Shown piece after piece: positions 43,125-53,029 of a DNA stretch of 53,778 nucleotides. Every line of letters starts with the position of its first letter. Positions within the stretch are counted from its first letter, which is position 1. The DNA comes from Halomonas faecis. Its GTDB lineage: Bacteria; Pseudomonadota; Gammaproteobacteria; Pseudomonadales; Halomonadaceae. Location: positions 1 through 53,778 of the forward strand of contig NZ_JAACZO010000013.1 of the NCBI RefSeq assembly GCF_010993975.1, in the 5' to 3' direction. The position numbers were made by a program, and so were the translations under genes. The notes under the pieces were generated by a model. The model had not been told where the DNA came from. It made no database searches and worked only from the letters and a program-made list of their open reading frames with translations.

Positions 43125-44237
43125 TCATTGCGGCGTGGGGAAGCGCACGACGGGCTTGACGATTCGGCCGTGCTCGGCGTCGTCGATGGCCTGGTTGATC
43201 TGCTCGAAAGCGTAGTAGGTCACCAGGCGGTCGAACGGGAAGCAACCCCGTTCGTACAGGCGGATCAGTACGGGGATGAAGTGATCCGGGAGCGAGTCGC
43301 CTTCGACGATGCCCCTCAGGCTGCGGCCCGCCGACATCATGTGACTCAGGTTCAGCTCAAGCGTGCTGCTGGGATCGGAGGCGCCGAGGATACCGCAGGT
43401 GCCGCGGGGGGATAGCGCTGCCACGGCTTGCTGGATGACCGGTGCGAGGCCCGTGGTATCGAGGGCATGATCGACACCAGCACCGCCCGCGGCTTGACAG
43501 ATCTGTTCCACCAGCCCTTGGGAGTCTGCCGCGAAGGCATGGCTGGCGCCGAGTTCCAGCGCCAGCTCCAAACGCTGTCGGTTGCGATCCACCGCGATGA
43601 TGGGGGTCGCCCCGGCGATGACGCCGGCCATGATGGCCGATAGGCCGACTGACCCTGTGCCGAACACCACTAGTGAATCGCCCGGTGCGACCCGCAGTGA
43701 ATTGAGTACAGCGCCGGCGCCGGTTTGCACGCCGCAGGCTAGAGGTCCCAGCAGCTCCAGTGGAGCCGAGCGAGGTACCTTGACGATGTTGCGTTCATGG
43801 CACAGGGAATGGCTGGCGAAAGAGGACTGGCCGAAAATGTTGCCATGTACCATCTGGCCCGCCTGTGACAGGGCGCTCGACCCGTCCGCTCGGGTACCGA
43901 AGAAGTTGCGCGGGAAGAAGTCGTGACAGTAGCTGGTTTGGCCCTTGTCGCAGCTGGCGCAGTGGCCGCACGAGTTGTAGGTCATGACCACATGATCGCC
44001 GACGGCGACCTTGCTGACGCCGCTGCCCACCCGTTCGACGATGCCAGCTCCCTCATGGCCCAGCACCACTGGCTGTGGTGTGGGGAGCTGCTGATCGCGC
44101 ATGGCGATATCGGTATGGCAAATGCCGGTGGCCACCAGGCGCACGAGGATCTCGTCGGCGCGGGGCGATTCGAGCTGCAGCGTCTCCAGAGACAACGGGG
44201 CTTGCGGTGAGCGGGCAATGGCTGCGCTGATTTCCAT
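43125..44237 (-). CDS. Zinc-dependent aryl-alcohol dehydrogenase
   Basis: A 370-residue medium-chain zinc alcohol dehydrogenase resembling benzyl-alcohol (XylB-type) enzymes. Catalytic zinc ligands are in G-I-C-H-T-D and G-H-E-G-A-G; four structural-zinc cysteines are in C-G-H-C-A-S-C-D-K-G-Q-T-S-Y-C; the NAD fold starts at V-F-G-T-G-S-V-G. It would oxidise an aromatic alcohol to the aldehyde, which the upstream aldehyde dehydrogenase (15-base gap, same strand) takes to the acid. Confidence 0.87.
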   Translation of the reverse strand: MEISAAIARSPQAPLSLETLQLESPRADEILVRLVATGICHTDIAMRDQQLPTPQPVVLGHEGAGIVERVGSGVSKVAVGDHVVMTYNSCGHCASCDKGQTSYCHDFFPRNFFGTRADGSSALSQAGQMVHGNIFGQSSFASHSLCHERNIVKVPRSAPLELLGPLACGVQTGAGAVLNSLRVAPGDSLVVFGTGSVGLSAIMAGVIAGATPIIAVDRNRQRLELALELGASHAFAADSQGLVEQICQAAGGAGVDHALDTTGLAPVIQQAVAALSPRGTCGILGASDPSSTLELNLSHMMSAGRSLRGIVEGDSLPDHFIPVLIRLYERGCFPFDRLVTYYAFEQINQAIDDAEHGRIVKPVVRFPTPQ

Positions 44238-44252
44238 AGCGGTGTACTCCTT

Positions 44253-45671
44253 TCATTGGGCTGGCTTGGCGACCACGACCGACTGGCTGGCGGTGTATTC
44301 GTGCAGCCCCGCCTCGGCAAATTCCACGCCGATGCCGGACTGCTTGTGGCCGCCGAAAGGGATGTGCGGGGCCATGGCAAAGTGCTGATTGACCCAGGCG
44401 CTGCCCGTTTCCAGCCGGCTGGCGATCCGCTCGCCCCGCTCGATGTCCCGCGTCCATACCGAGCCGCCCAGGCCATAGGGCGAGCGGTTGGCGCGGCGTA
44501 CCGCATCCTCGACGTCGTCGAAGCGCAGCAGCGAGCGCACCGGGCCGAAGATCTCCTCGTCCACCACCGGATTGCCCTCCTCGATGTCCCGGATCAGCGT
44601 CGGCTCGACGTAATACCCCGGGCCGTAGGTGTGGCCGCCGGCGATGACGCGCCCGTACCGGGGGGCGAGCTCGAGAGCCCGCTTCACCGCTTCGAACTGG
44701 CGGCGGTTCTGCACCGGGCCGAACTGGGTGGCCGGGTCCAGTCCATCGCCCACCTTGGCTGCACGCGCCAGTTCGGCGAGCGCGTCGCACATCGGTTCGT
44801 AGATGGCGGCGTGGATATAGAGCCGCTTGATCGACATGCACACCTGGCCCGAGTTGACGAATGCCAAATCGAACAGCTGCGGGGCAACGGTTGCCACGTC
44901 CACGTCGTCGAGCACGATGGCGGCATCGTTGCCGCCCAGCTCCAAAGTGAGGCGCTTTAGGCTGTCGGCGGCGGAGCGCATTACCGCGCGACCGGTGGCG
45001 GTGGAACCGGTGAAGGAGATCTTGTCGATGTCCGGGTGGCCGGCCAGCATGGGGCCGATATCTCCGCCATCCGGCAGGATGTTGACCACTCCCGGTGGAA
45101 CCAGATCGGCGATGAGTTCGCCGAGGCGAAGCGTGGCGAGCGGGGTGGTGGGACTCGGCTTGACCAGGCAAGTGTTGCCGGCGATGAGCGCGGGGCCGAG
45201 CTTGTAGCAGGCCATCACCAGGGGAAAGTTCCAGGGCACGATGGCGGCCACAATACCCAGAGGGCGACGGTGCAGTTCGGCGCGCTGTTGCTCGTCGTCC
45301 TGCAGTATGCGCGGTGAGAGATCGGCCTCGGCGAAATAGCGCAGGATCGCCGGTGCCTGCAAGGTTTCCACCTTGGAGCCTGACAGGGGTTTGCCCTGCT
45401 CGAGGGTGATCCAGCGCTCCAGCTCCTCGGCATGGGCCTCGATGCGATCGGCGATGTCTCTCAGCACCTGGCGACGTTGCTCCAGCGGGGTGTCCCGCCA
45501 GGCGGGCCAGGCCTTGCGGGCAGCGCGGATGGCATGCTCGGCCTCTTCGGGGGTGGCGCGGGGGCAGTAGGCTACCACCTCTTCGTTGCCGGGGTTGATC
45601 ACCGCCATCTGGCGAGCGCTCGTGGTCAACTCGCCGTCGATCAGGGCATGGAAGGCATGGGAGGTGGGCAT
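44253..45671 (-). CDS. NAD(P)-dependent aldehyde dehydrogenase
   Basis: A 472-residue aldehyde dehydrogenase with P-W-N-F-P near 145, F-T-G-S-T-A-T-G, the general base in L-E-L-G-G-N and the nucleophilic cysteine in S-G-Q-V-C-M-S. It heads the operon with the aryl-alcohol dehydrogenase and is divergent from a FeaR-like regulator. An aromatic or arylacetaldehyde substrate is inferred from this context; the sequence alone does not settle it. Confidence 0.87.
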   Translation of the reverse strand: MPTSHAFHALIDGELTTSARQMAVINPGNEEVVAYCPRATPEEAEHAIRAARKAWPAWRDTPLEQRRQVLRDIADRIEAHAEELERWITLEQGKPLSGSKVETLQAPAILRYFAEADLSPRILQDDEQQRAELHRRPLGIVAAIVPWNFPLVMACYKLGPALIAGNTCLVKPSPTTPLATLRLGELIADLVPPGVVNILPDGGDIGPMLAGHPDIDKISFTGSTATGRAVMRSAADSLKRLTLELGGNDAAIVLDDVDVATVAPQLFDLAFVNSGQVCMSIKRLYIHAAIYEPMCDALAELARAAKVGDGLDPATQFGPVQNRRQFEAVKRALELAPRYGRVIAGGHTYGPGYYVEPTLIRDIEEGNPVVDEEIFGPVRSLLRFDDVEDAVRRANRSPYGLGGSVWTRDIERGERIASRLETGSAWVNQHFAMAPHIPFGGHKQSGIGVEFAEAGLHEYTASQSVVVAKPAQ

Positions 45672-45880
45672 GGCGTGCTCCTGTTGTTGTTCATGTCTGG
45701 GGTAACGGCCATTCAGTCACGCCATGCCATGCCGGTCTTGCATTTCCGTGCAGAGACGTTGTCGATCTCTGCAGCGAGCGCTTGCCAAGTCGGACCGTCT
45801 TGGATCACTCTCTGTATGTCAACGTTGTTGTAAGTGGCAATAAATAACGTCAATAACAAATTGCTGCGGAGACGCCGAAG

Positions 45881-46888
45881 ATGAACGCCTTCGTCCCTCG
45901 ACGCGATGGGCGTCCCGCTGGGATGCCGTCGCCTGACCCAGCCGACGCCAGCCAGTGTTCTACCAGCCTGCGCACCACCAGCCTGGAGCGCTTCGTCAGC
46001 GCCAGCGGAGCCCATCTGCCGCCCTTGGAAGTGGTGCCCCAGACGCCGAAATTCCGGGCCACTCTAAGGGGCCGGAACCTGCAGAGAGGCCAACTGATCC
46101 AGCTCGCCAGTTCGCCGGTGCGGGTCACGCGAACGCCGCGCATGGCCCGCCATACCAGCGGCGCCCACGCTTTCAAGCTGGTGTGGCAACTTCGTGGCGG
46201 GGCCGAGATGGAGCAGGGCGACCGCGCCATCCGCCTGGGCGCCGGACAGATGGCGATCTATCGCCTCTCGACGCCCTACCGGCTGCACACCTTCGGCGAT
46301 TATCGCGTACTGATGCTGAGCCTCGATTTGGCCGACATGCCGGAGTGGCGGCAGTTGGCCGAACGCTGCCAGGGGCAAGTGCTACCGTGGGACGCCGCCG
46401 TGCAGGGAGCCCTGGAGGCACTGCGCTCGCAACTGGTGTGGGGTGACGACCCGATGGTGGCGAGGGTGGAGGAGATGGCGCTCGAACTCGTCTTCGATTT
46501 CCTCTGGCGGGGTCAATGGCAGCAGTTGCACTGCGCCCCCATGCCGAGCGCGCGACTGGTCAGGGCACGGCGCCTGGTACTGCAGCGGCTCGCCGATCCG
46601 GCACTGGCCCCGGAGGACCTGGCGCAAGCCTTGAACCTGTCGATGCGCGCGCTCTATGACGAGTTTCGTCGCCACCAGTTGGCGCCGCCAGCCGCTTTCA
46701 TCCGCGAGCTGCGTTTGGATCACTGCTACTTGGCGCTGCTGGACGCGGCGAATCGGCGCCACACCATTACGCACATCGCCCTGGAGCATGGCTTCGTCGA
46801 CGGTGCGCACTTCGCCCGGATATTCCGCCAGCGTTATGGGATATCCCCCATCGAGCTACGCAGACGTCAACAGGAGAAGAAGCATTGA
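45881..46888 (+). CDS. AraC-family regulator, FeaR-like
   Basis: A 335-residue protein with an N-terminal AraC_binding_2-like domain (about 50-200; V-W-Q-L-R-G-G-A-E-M-E-Q typical) and a C-terminal AraC double helix-turn-helix (A-P-E-D-L-A-Q-A-L-N-L-S-M-R-A-L-Y first, I-T-H-I-A-L-E-H-G-F second, F-R-Q-R-Y-G-I-S-P tail). FeaR-like proteins activate aromatic amine/alcohol oxidation. Its divergence from the aldehyde/alcohol dehydrogenase operon over 209 bases points to that operon as target. Confidence 0.87.
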   Translation: MNAFVPRRDGRPAGMPSPDPADASQCSTSLRTTSLERFVSASGAHLPPLEVVPQTPKFRATLRGRNLQRGQLIQLASSPVRVTRTPRMARHTSGAHAFKLVWQLRGGAEMEQGDRAIRLGAGQMAIYRLSTPYRLHTFGDYRVLMLSLDLADMPEWRQLAERCQGQVLPWDAAVQGALEALRSQLVWGDDPMVARVEEMALELVFDFLWRGQWQQLHCAPMPSARLVRARRLVLQRLADPALAPEDLAQALNLSMRALYDEFRRHQLAPPAAFIRELRLDHCYLALLDAANRRHTITHIALEHGFVDGAHFARIFRQRYGISPIELRRRQQEKKH

Positions 46889-47080
46889 TGCTGCGAGGCT
46901 CCTGCCAGGCGAGTGCGAGGACCCTTGAAAAGTCCAATCGAACATTTCCTTTGTCCTATTTTGTGGGAAAAAGAACGTTATTGAAGTGAACGTGGCAGTG
47001 AAAAATCCAAGCCACATAGACTAATGTCGATTGTTCAGGAGAGGCGGCCGTGGGGTAGGTTATTCGTTATGCCGAACTCA

Positions 47081-47097
47081 TGTTCGTTTTGCGAACA
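47081..47097. promoter_or_regulatory. Inverted repeat upstream of the DctPQM operon
   Basis: TGTTCG-TTTTG-CGAACA is a perfect 6+6 dyad, 43 bases before the dctP ATG. CGAACATTT also occurs at 46939-46947 in this gap and at 51675-51683 before pobA. The elements may form a regulatory link between the transporter and the 4-hydroxybenzoate genes. Confidence 0.4.
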
Positions 47098-47139
47098 AAT
47101 ACGTGGCGATCAACGATAATGACCTCCCGGAGGCTCCCC

Positions 47140-48168
47140 ATGAACCGTGTCCTATCCCGCTGCCTGCTGGTGGCATCCATTGCCAGCCTCACCGTGGCCT
47201 CGGCGCAAGCCGCAACCACCCTGCGCATGGCGCACTTCTGGCCAGGTGCCTCCGGCATCAACCAGGATATCTTCGAGGCCTGGGCCGCGACGCTCGAGGA
47301 GGAGTCCGGCGGCGAGCTCGATGTCGAGATGTTCCCTTCCGGCACCTTGGCCAAGCCGGATTCCATCTATGAAGCGGCGGTCAACGGCATTGCCGATATC
47401 GGTGCCACCGCCCAGGGTTACACCGCCGGTCGCTTCCCGCTGTCGCAGATCGTCGAGTTGCCCGGCGTGGCGACGACGGCGACGCAGGGTGCCTGCGTGC
47501 TGCAGACCCTCTACGACGAGGGGCATCTCGACGAAGAGTATGCCGACACGCGGCCGCTGTTCTTCTTCACCACCGGCCCGGGCGGCATCCACACCATCGA
47601 CACCGACGTCCAGGAGCCTGCCGATCTCGAGGGGCTGCGCATCCGTCGTCCCACCGCCGTGGCCGGCGAGATGCTCGAAAACATGGGCGCCAACCCCGTG
47701 GGCATGCCGGCACCGGACATCTATACGGCCATGCAGCGCGGCGTGATCGATGGCCTGAGTTTCCCCTGGGAGGGCCTGAAGGGCTTCCGCATCAACGAAC
47801 TGGTCGAGTACCACACCGAGGTGCCGTTCTACACGCTGATCTTCGTGGCCACCATGAACCAGCGCACCTATGACGGCCTGAGCCCCGAGCAGCAGGCGGT
47901 GATCGACGCCAACTCCGGGATGAAATGGGCCGGGAATGCCGGCGAGGTCTTCGACCGCCTCGACGTGGAAGGCAAGCAGGAGGCGAAAGAGGCCGGCCAC
48001 ACCATTCGCGAGATCGACAATCCCCTGGAGCATCCGGACTGGCAGAAGCCCCTGCAGGACGGCATCGACAGCTACCTCGCCGAACTCGAGGAACGCGATC
48101 TGCCGGGGCGCGAGGTCTACGAAGCGGCGCTGGCGGCCAGCGAGTCCTGCGCTGCCGAGCAAGGGTAA
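47140..48168 (+). CDS. dctP: TRAP substrate-binding protein DctP with cognate DctQM (two-cysteine type)
   Basis: A 342-residue receptor. CCGGAGG directly before the ATG at 47140 and a normal signal peptide (ending A-S-A-Q-A) decide this start over longer frames. The mature protein begins A-T-T-L-R-M-A-H-F-W-P-G; L-R-I-R-R-P and G-M-P-A-P-D-I-Y are kept; only two cysteines remain, C119 and C337. It is the only one of three close paralogs with adjacent membrane genes. pobA lies 3.5 kb downstream, so 4-hydroxybenzoate or a set of aromatic acids is a plausible ligand. Confidence 0.9.
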   Translation: MNRVLSRCLLVASIASLTVASAQAATTLRMAHFWPGASGINQDIFEAWAATLEEESGGELDVEMFPSGTLAKPDSIYEAAVNGIADIGATAQGYTAGRFPLSQIVELPGVATTATQGACVLQTLYDEGHLDEEYADTRPLFFFTTGPGGIHTIDTDVQEPADLEGLRIRRPTAVAGEMLENMGANPVGMPAPDIYTAMQRGVIDGLSFPWEGLKGFRINELVEYHTEVPFYTLIFVATMNQRTYDGLSPEQQAVIDANSGMKWAGNAGEVFDRLDVEGKQEAKEAGHTIREIDNPLEHPDWQKPLQDGIDSYLAELEERDLPGREVYEAALAASESCAAEQG

Positions 48169-48174
48169 GCCGTG

Positions 48175-48702
48175 ATGATGCCCTCCCTGGAAAGGGCCAG
48201 CCATTGGCTGGCCCTTGTCTGTCATCTCGTGGCCGGCATCGCCCTGTTGGCACTGCTGACGGTGACCATCGCGGATGTCGGTACCCGCTACCTGCATCGA
48301 ATCACCGACGGCGCCATCGCTCTGCGGGTTTCCGGCAGCGTGGAACTGGTCAGCTATTTGATGCTGTTCTCGCTGCTGGCCGCCATGGCGGCCAATGTCG
48401 AGAAGAGCCAGGTGGTGGTGGAGGCGTTCTCGCACGGGCTTTCGTCCAACCTCAAGAACCGCCTGCACGGCGTCTATCTGCTGGGGTTCGCGGCACTCGG
48501 CCTGATTCTGTTCATTGGCCTGCTCGATTCGGCCGCGGCGGCGACGCGCCACGGCGAGGTGACGCAGGATCTACGCCTGCCCATGGGGCCCATCTACTAT
48601 CTGGCTGCCGCGCTCAGTCTGCTGCTCGGGCTGCGCAGTCTGATCCATGCACTGCTCAGTGCGGTGTTCGGTGCCGACGGGGAGGTGTCCCATGGGGAGT
48701 GA
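48175..48702 (+). CDS. dctQ: TRAP small permease DctQ of the aromatic-acid system
   Basis: A 175-residue four-helix subunit with S-V-E-L-V-S-Y-L-M-L-F and V-E-K-S-Q-V-V-V-E-A-F, the DctQ core. AAGGG at 48161-48165 supports the ATG at 48175; the GTG at 48172 or the ATG at 48178 are possible. It overlaps dctM by 11 bases. Confidence 0.88.
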   Translation: MMPSLERASHWLALVCHLVAGIALLALLTVTIADVGTRYLHRITDGAIALRVSGSVELVSYLMLFSLLAAMAANVEKSQVVVEAFSHGLSSNLKNRLHGVYLLGFAALGLILFIGLLDSAAAATRHGEVTQDLRLPMGPIYYLAAALSLLLGLRSLIHALLSAVFGADGEVSHGE

Positions 48703-49981
48703 AGCGATCGGAGCCCTGGGGCTAGGCCTGTTACTCCTCCTCATGGTGCTGCGGGTGCCGGTGGCGTTGACCATGCTGGTCGTCGGAGTGGTGGGTTTCG
48801 CTCAGATCATCAGTTGGGACGCGGCCATCGCCCAGCTCAAGACGGTGCCGGTGGAGGTGCTCTCCAACTACAGCTTCAGCGCCGTACCCATGTTCATCTT
48901 CATGGGGGTGCTGGCTGCGCACTCCGGGATGGCCGGCAAGCTCTTCCATTCGACGCGGGTGATCTGCGGTGGCTGGAAAGGGGGGCTGGCCATCGCCGCG
49001 GTGGGCTCCTGCGGGGTCTTCTCGGCGATCTCCGGCTCGTCGCTGGCCACCGCCAGTACCATGACCCGGGTCGCCCTGCCGGAGATGGAGCGCTACGGGT
49101 ACAACCGCGGTCTGGCCACCGGAGCGCTGGCCGCCGGCGGCACCCTGGGCATCATGATTCCGCCCTCCATCGCGCTGTTGATCTACGCCATCCTCACCGA
49201 GCAGTCGGTGGGGGACATGTTCATGGCAGGGCTGGTGCCCGGGCTGATGGGTCTGGTGATGTATGCACTGACCGTGAGCGTGGTGATGCGCCTCAGGCCG
49301 TCGATGGCGGTGGCCGGCGAGCCCACCGCCTGGAAGGAGAAGCTGGCTTCGCTCGGCGGTCTGGTACCGTTCTTCGCGGTCTTCTTGGTGATGATCCTGG
49401 GCATCTACTTCGGCGCCTTCACTCCCACCGAGGGGGCGAGCGTGGGGGCCTTCGCGACCCTGCTCTATGCCCTGGTGAAAGGGCTGCGCGGCGCCGAACT
49501 GTGGCGCAGCGTGCAGGAGACCCTGGCACTCTCCGCGGTGGTGTTCTTCATGCTGGTGGGCGCCGAGACGCTGGGCTACTTCATCTCGGTGTCGCGTATC
49601 TCCTTCTCGATCAGCGATATGCTGTTCGCGGCGGAGTTGTCACCGTTCGTGGTGGTGCTGTGCATCCTGCTGCTCTATTTCGTGCTCGGGATGTTCATGG
49701 ACTCCATCGCCATGCTGGTGATCACCGTGCCGGTGGTGTTCCCGATCATCCAGTCGTTGGGCATCGACCCGGTGTGGTTCGGCATCGTCACCGTGCTGAC
49801 CGTGGAGCTGGGCCTGATCACCCCGCCGGTGGGCATGAACGTGTTCGTGATCAAGGCCATGGCACCCCACGTGGGGCTGGGCGAGATCTTCCGCGGCGTG
49901 GCGCCGTTCATCGTTTCGGACTTCGTGCGCCTGGCGCTGCTCATCGCCTTCCCGGTGCTGACCACGCTCTTCCTGATCTGA
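48692..49981 (+). CDS. dctM: TRAP large permease DctM of the aromatic-acid system
   Basis: A 429-residue DctM with G-T-L-G-I-M-I-P-P-S near 150 and L-I-T-P-P-V-G-M-N near 390, and about 12 helices. GGGGAGGTG precedes the ATG at 48692, inside the dctQ 3' end. It is the only DctM in the window available to the three two-cysteine DctP proteins. Confidence 0.93.
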   Translation: MGSEAIGALGLGLLLLLMVLRVPVALTMLVVGVVGFAQIISWDAAIAQLKTVPVEVLSNYSFSAVPMFIFMGVLAAHSGMAGKLFHSTRVICGGWKGGLAIAAVGSCGVFSAISGSSLATASTMTRVALPEMERYGYNRGLATGALAAGGTLGIMIPPSIALLIYAILTEQSVGDMFMAGLVPGLMGLVMYALTVSVVMRLRPSMAVAGEPTAWKEKLASLGGLVPFFAVFLVMILGIYFGAFTPTEGASVGAFATLLYALVKGLRGAELWRSVQETLALSAVVFFMLVGAETLGYFISVSRISFSISDMLFAAELSPFVVVLCILLLYFVLGMFMDSIAMLVITVPVVFPIIQSLGIDPVWFGIVTVLTVELGLITPPVGMNVFVIKAMAPHVGLGEIFRGVAPFIVSDFVRLALLIAFPVLTTLFLI

Positions 49982-50004
49982 GTGTGCCGTCGGCCAGCAT
50001 GCAA

Positions 50005-50026
50005 CGCCCCGGCGACCGTCGGGGCG
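50005..50026 (+). terminator. Hairpin after dctM
   Basis: CGCCCCG (50005-50011) and CGGGGCG (50020-50026) form a 7-bp GC stem with an 8-base loop, 24 bases after the dctM stop. The tail is CTTCGCG, not a strong U-run. Confidence 0.45.
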
Positions 50027-50152
50027 CTTCGCGATAACTCCCCGGTTATGCCATCTCGCCGAAACCTCAATTGGCACGTCAGGCGGTGCGGTTCATGCTG
50101 TTGGCATGAGGGCAGGCCGGCGACGGCCGCCACGGGCGATTCGGAGGTGGAC

Positions 50153-50596
50153 ATGAGCGACAAGCAGAGCGAACGTCAGGGCTGGCTGGCCCGCCTGGAG
50201 GAGCGCCTGTTCGCGGCATCGATGCCGCAGTTGGTGCAGGGAATGCGTAACGAGGCTGCCACGAGCTACCGCGAGATGGTGCGCGATCTCGCCACCCCCA
50301 TGGCACCGGCCTTCGAACGCGAGGTGGCGCGCACCCTGAACCGCGGCGGCGATCGCGAGCTGATCCCTGCCGAGACCTTGATGCCCGAGATGATGCAGCG
50401 TTTCGACTTGGCCGCTGAGGATTTCGGCGCCGACGAGACGACCCACTTCGCCGAACTGCAGGCGGTGTGCAATCGCTGCCCGACAGTAGGGCGCTGCTGG
50501 AGAGCGATGCGTGGCGGTGAAGGTTGGGCAAAATGCCGGGGCTTCTGCCCCAATGCCGAGGCCTTCGAAAAGAAGATGCTGGCCGTCGCTGGCTGA
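50153..50596 (+). CDS. DUF6455-like cysteine-rich protein
   Basis: A 147-residue cytoplasmic protein of unknown function. The C-terminal third has five cysteines in the pattern C106-x2-C109-x5-C115-x12-C128-x3-C132, followed by P-N-A-x-x-F, which I associate with DUF6455. The spacing suggests a metal or iron-sulfur site. The N-terminal 100 residues are charged and helical. CGGAGG precedes the ATG at 50153; a longer frame to 49982 has no support. It sits between the TRAP operon and the pobA regulator; no functional link is evident. Confidence 0.65.
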   Translation: MSDKQSERQGWLARLEERLFAASMPQLVQGMRNEAATSYREMVRDLATPMAPAFEREVARTLNRGGDRELIPAETLMPEMMQRFDLAAEDFGADETTHFAELQAVCNRCPTVGRCWRAMRGGEGWAKCRGFCPNAEAFEKKMLAVAG

Positions 50597-50615
50597 GCCC
50601 TTGCAGCGCTACCCC

Positions 50616-50648
50616 GCGCCCCCGGAAGGCATGGCTTTCCGGGGGCGC
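50616..50648. terminator. Strong hairpin between the DUF6455 and AraC genes
   Basis: GCGCCCCCGGAA (50616-50627) and TTCCGGGGGCGC (50637-50648) form a perfect 12-bp stem between convergent genes, 20 bases after the DUF6455 stop and 13 before the AraC stop. It probably ends transcription from both sides, although no long U-run follows. Confidence 0.65.
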
Positions 50649-50660
50649 TTGCGTTGCGTG

Positions 50661-51554
50661 TCAGGGTTCGGGCTGGCGCTGGCGAAATTCCCGCGGCGAC
50701 AGGCCGGTCAGGCGCTTGAAGAAGCGGGTGAAGTAGGCCGGTTCCGAGAAACCGAGGCTGTCGGCGACTTGGCTGATGGTCATGTTGGTGTAGGTCAGTT
50801 GGCGCTTGGCTTCCAGCAGCAGGCGCTCGTGCAGCAGCTGAAGGGCGCTGCGCCCGGCCAGTCGCCGGCACAGGGTGTTGAGATGGGCGCTGGTCATGCC
50901 CAACTGGTCGGCGAATGCCTCGATGCTGGGCTGCTGGCGGAACTGGGCCTCGATCAGCGCCTGGTAGTTCGTGAGGTGTTGGCTGGCGCGATCATGCTGG
51001 CGTCGCAGCGACCGGCTGCCATCCAGCACTCGATGATCGGCGCAACGTGACAGCTCCACCACCAGGGCTTGGGTCAGAGCCTCCAGCAGGCGGTCGCGCC
51101 CCGGGGCCGGATGGCGGTACTCGGCGGTGATCTGAGTCACCAGGGTGTCGATCCGGCTGGCAGCCTCGAGTCCGGTCAGCGAATGGGCCGCGGCGCGGTC
51201 GAGCACGCCGGCTCGTTCGGCCAGCAGGCCTTGCAGACGCTCGACCAACGGCTTGGCCAGGGTGAGGATTTGCCCCCCGATATCCGGCGAGAACTGGAAG
51301 CCGTGGATGCTCATCGCCGGCACCACGATGGCCAAGGGAGCCTGTAGCGGCCGCGTGCTGCCTTCCAGTTCCAGTGCCACGCTGCCAGCGGTGACGTGCA
51401 GGACGTGTACGAGGTCGGCGTGGCGGTGGGGGCGGATCCGCCAGTCATGGAGGCGACTGCGCTCGGGGATCGACTCGCAGTGGAGTAGATCCGGGGTGGG
51501 CCAGTGGCGGGTCTCGCCATACAGCTTGAAGACGGGGACGGCGGTGTGAGACAT
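50661..51554 (-). CDS. pobR: AraC-family regulator of pobA (PobR-like)
   Basis: A 297-residue AraC/XylS-type protein: an N-terminal cupin-like sensor (H-R-H-A-D-L-V-H-V-L-H-V-T-A-G at about 43-57) and C-terminal helix-turn-helix pair (S-I-E-A-F-A-D-Q-L-G-M-T-S-A-H-L-N first; S-Q-V-A-D-S-L-G-F-S-E-P-A-Y-F-T-R-F-F second). Its divergence from pobA over 162 bases is the classical arrangement for the AraC-type PobR activator responding to 4-hydroxybenzoate. Confidence 0.82.
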   Translation of the reverse strand: MSHTAVPVFKLYGETRHWPTPDLLHCESIPERSRLHDWRIRPHRHADLVHVLHVTAGSVALELEGSTRPLQAPLAIVVPAMSIHGFQFSPDIGGQILTLAKPLVERLQGLLAERAGVLDRAAAHSLTGLEAASRIDTLVTQITAEYRHPAPGRDRLLEALTQALVVELSRCADHRVLDGSRSLRRQHDRASQHLTNYQALIEAQFRQQPSIEAFADQLGMTSAHLNTLCRRLAGRSALQLLHERLLLEAKRQLTYTNMTISQVADSLGFSEPAYFTRFFKRLTGLSPREFRQRQPEP

Positions 51555-51646
51555 GCGGGCTCCGGCCAGCAGAGTGCGACCAAAGTCGACCCATTATGCT
51601 GGAATTGTCCAAGCAATTCTGCCAATAGTGCCTTATAGGGGGCTGG

Positions 51647-52901
<1,255 letters not shown>

Positions 52902-52910
52902 CGTCATCGC

Positions 52911-53017
52911 GGGTTGGTGGCCGGTCGCTGGAAGCCGAAACGCCCGATCTATTGGCCTACCGCGACAATATTCGTATTCTGGAAGCACTGGAAGCGACCG
53001 GCCGGGTGCCGGTATGA
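52911..53017 (+). pseudogene. C-terminal remnant of an unidentified gene
   Basis: Between pobA and aroQ, the frame ending at the TGA at 53015-53017 reads like a genuine protein tail (L-L-A-Y-R-D-N-I-R-I-L-E-A-L-E) of about 35 residues with no start of its own. It recalls the end of a Gfo/Idh-type oxidoreductase, a family sometimes found beside catabolic dehydroquinases, but the match is from memory only. It suggests that a gene upstream of aroQ was deleted when pobA was placed here. Confidence 0.35.
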
Positions 53018-53029
53018 GGAAATGACGAC

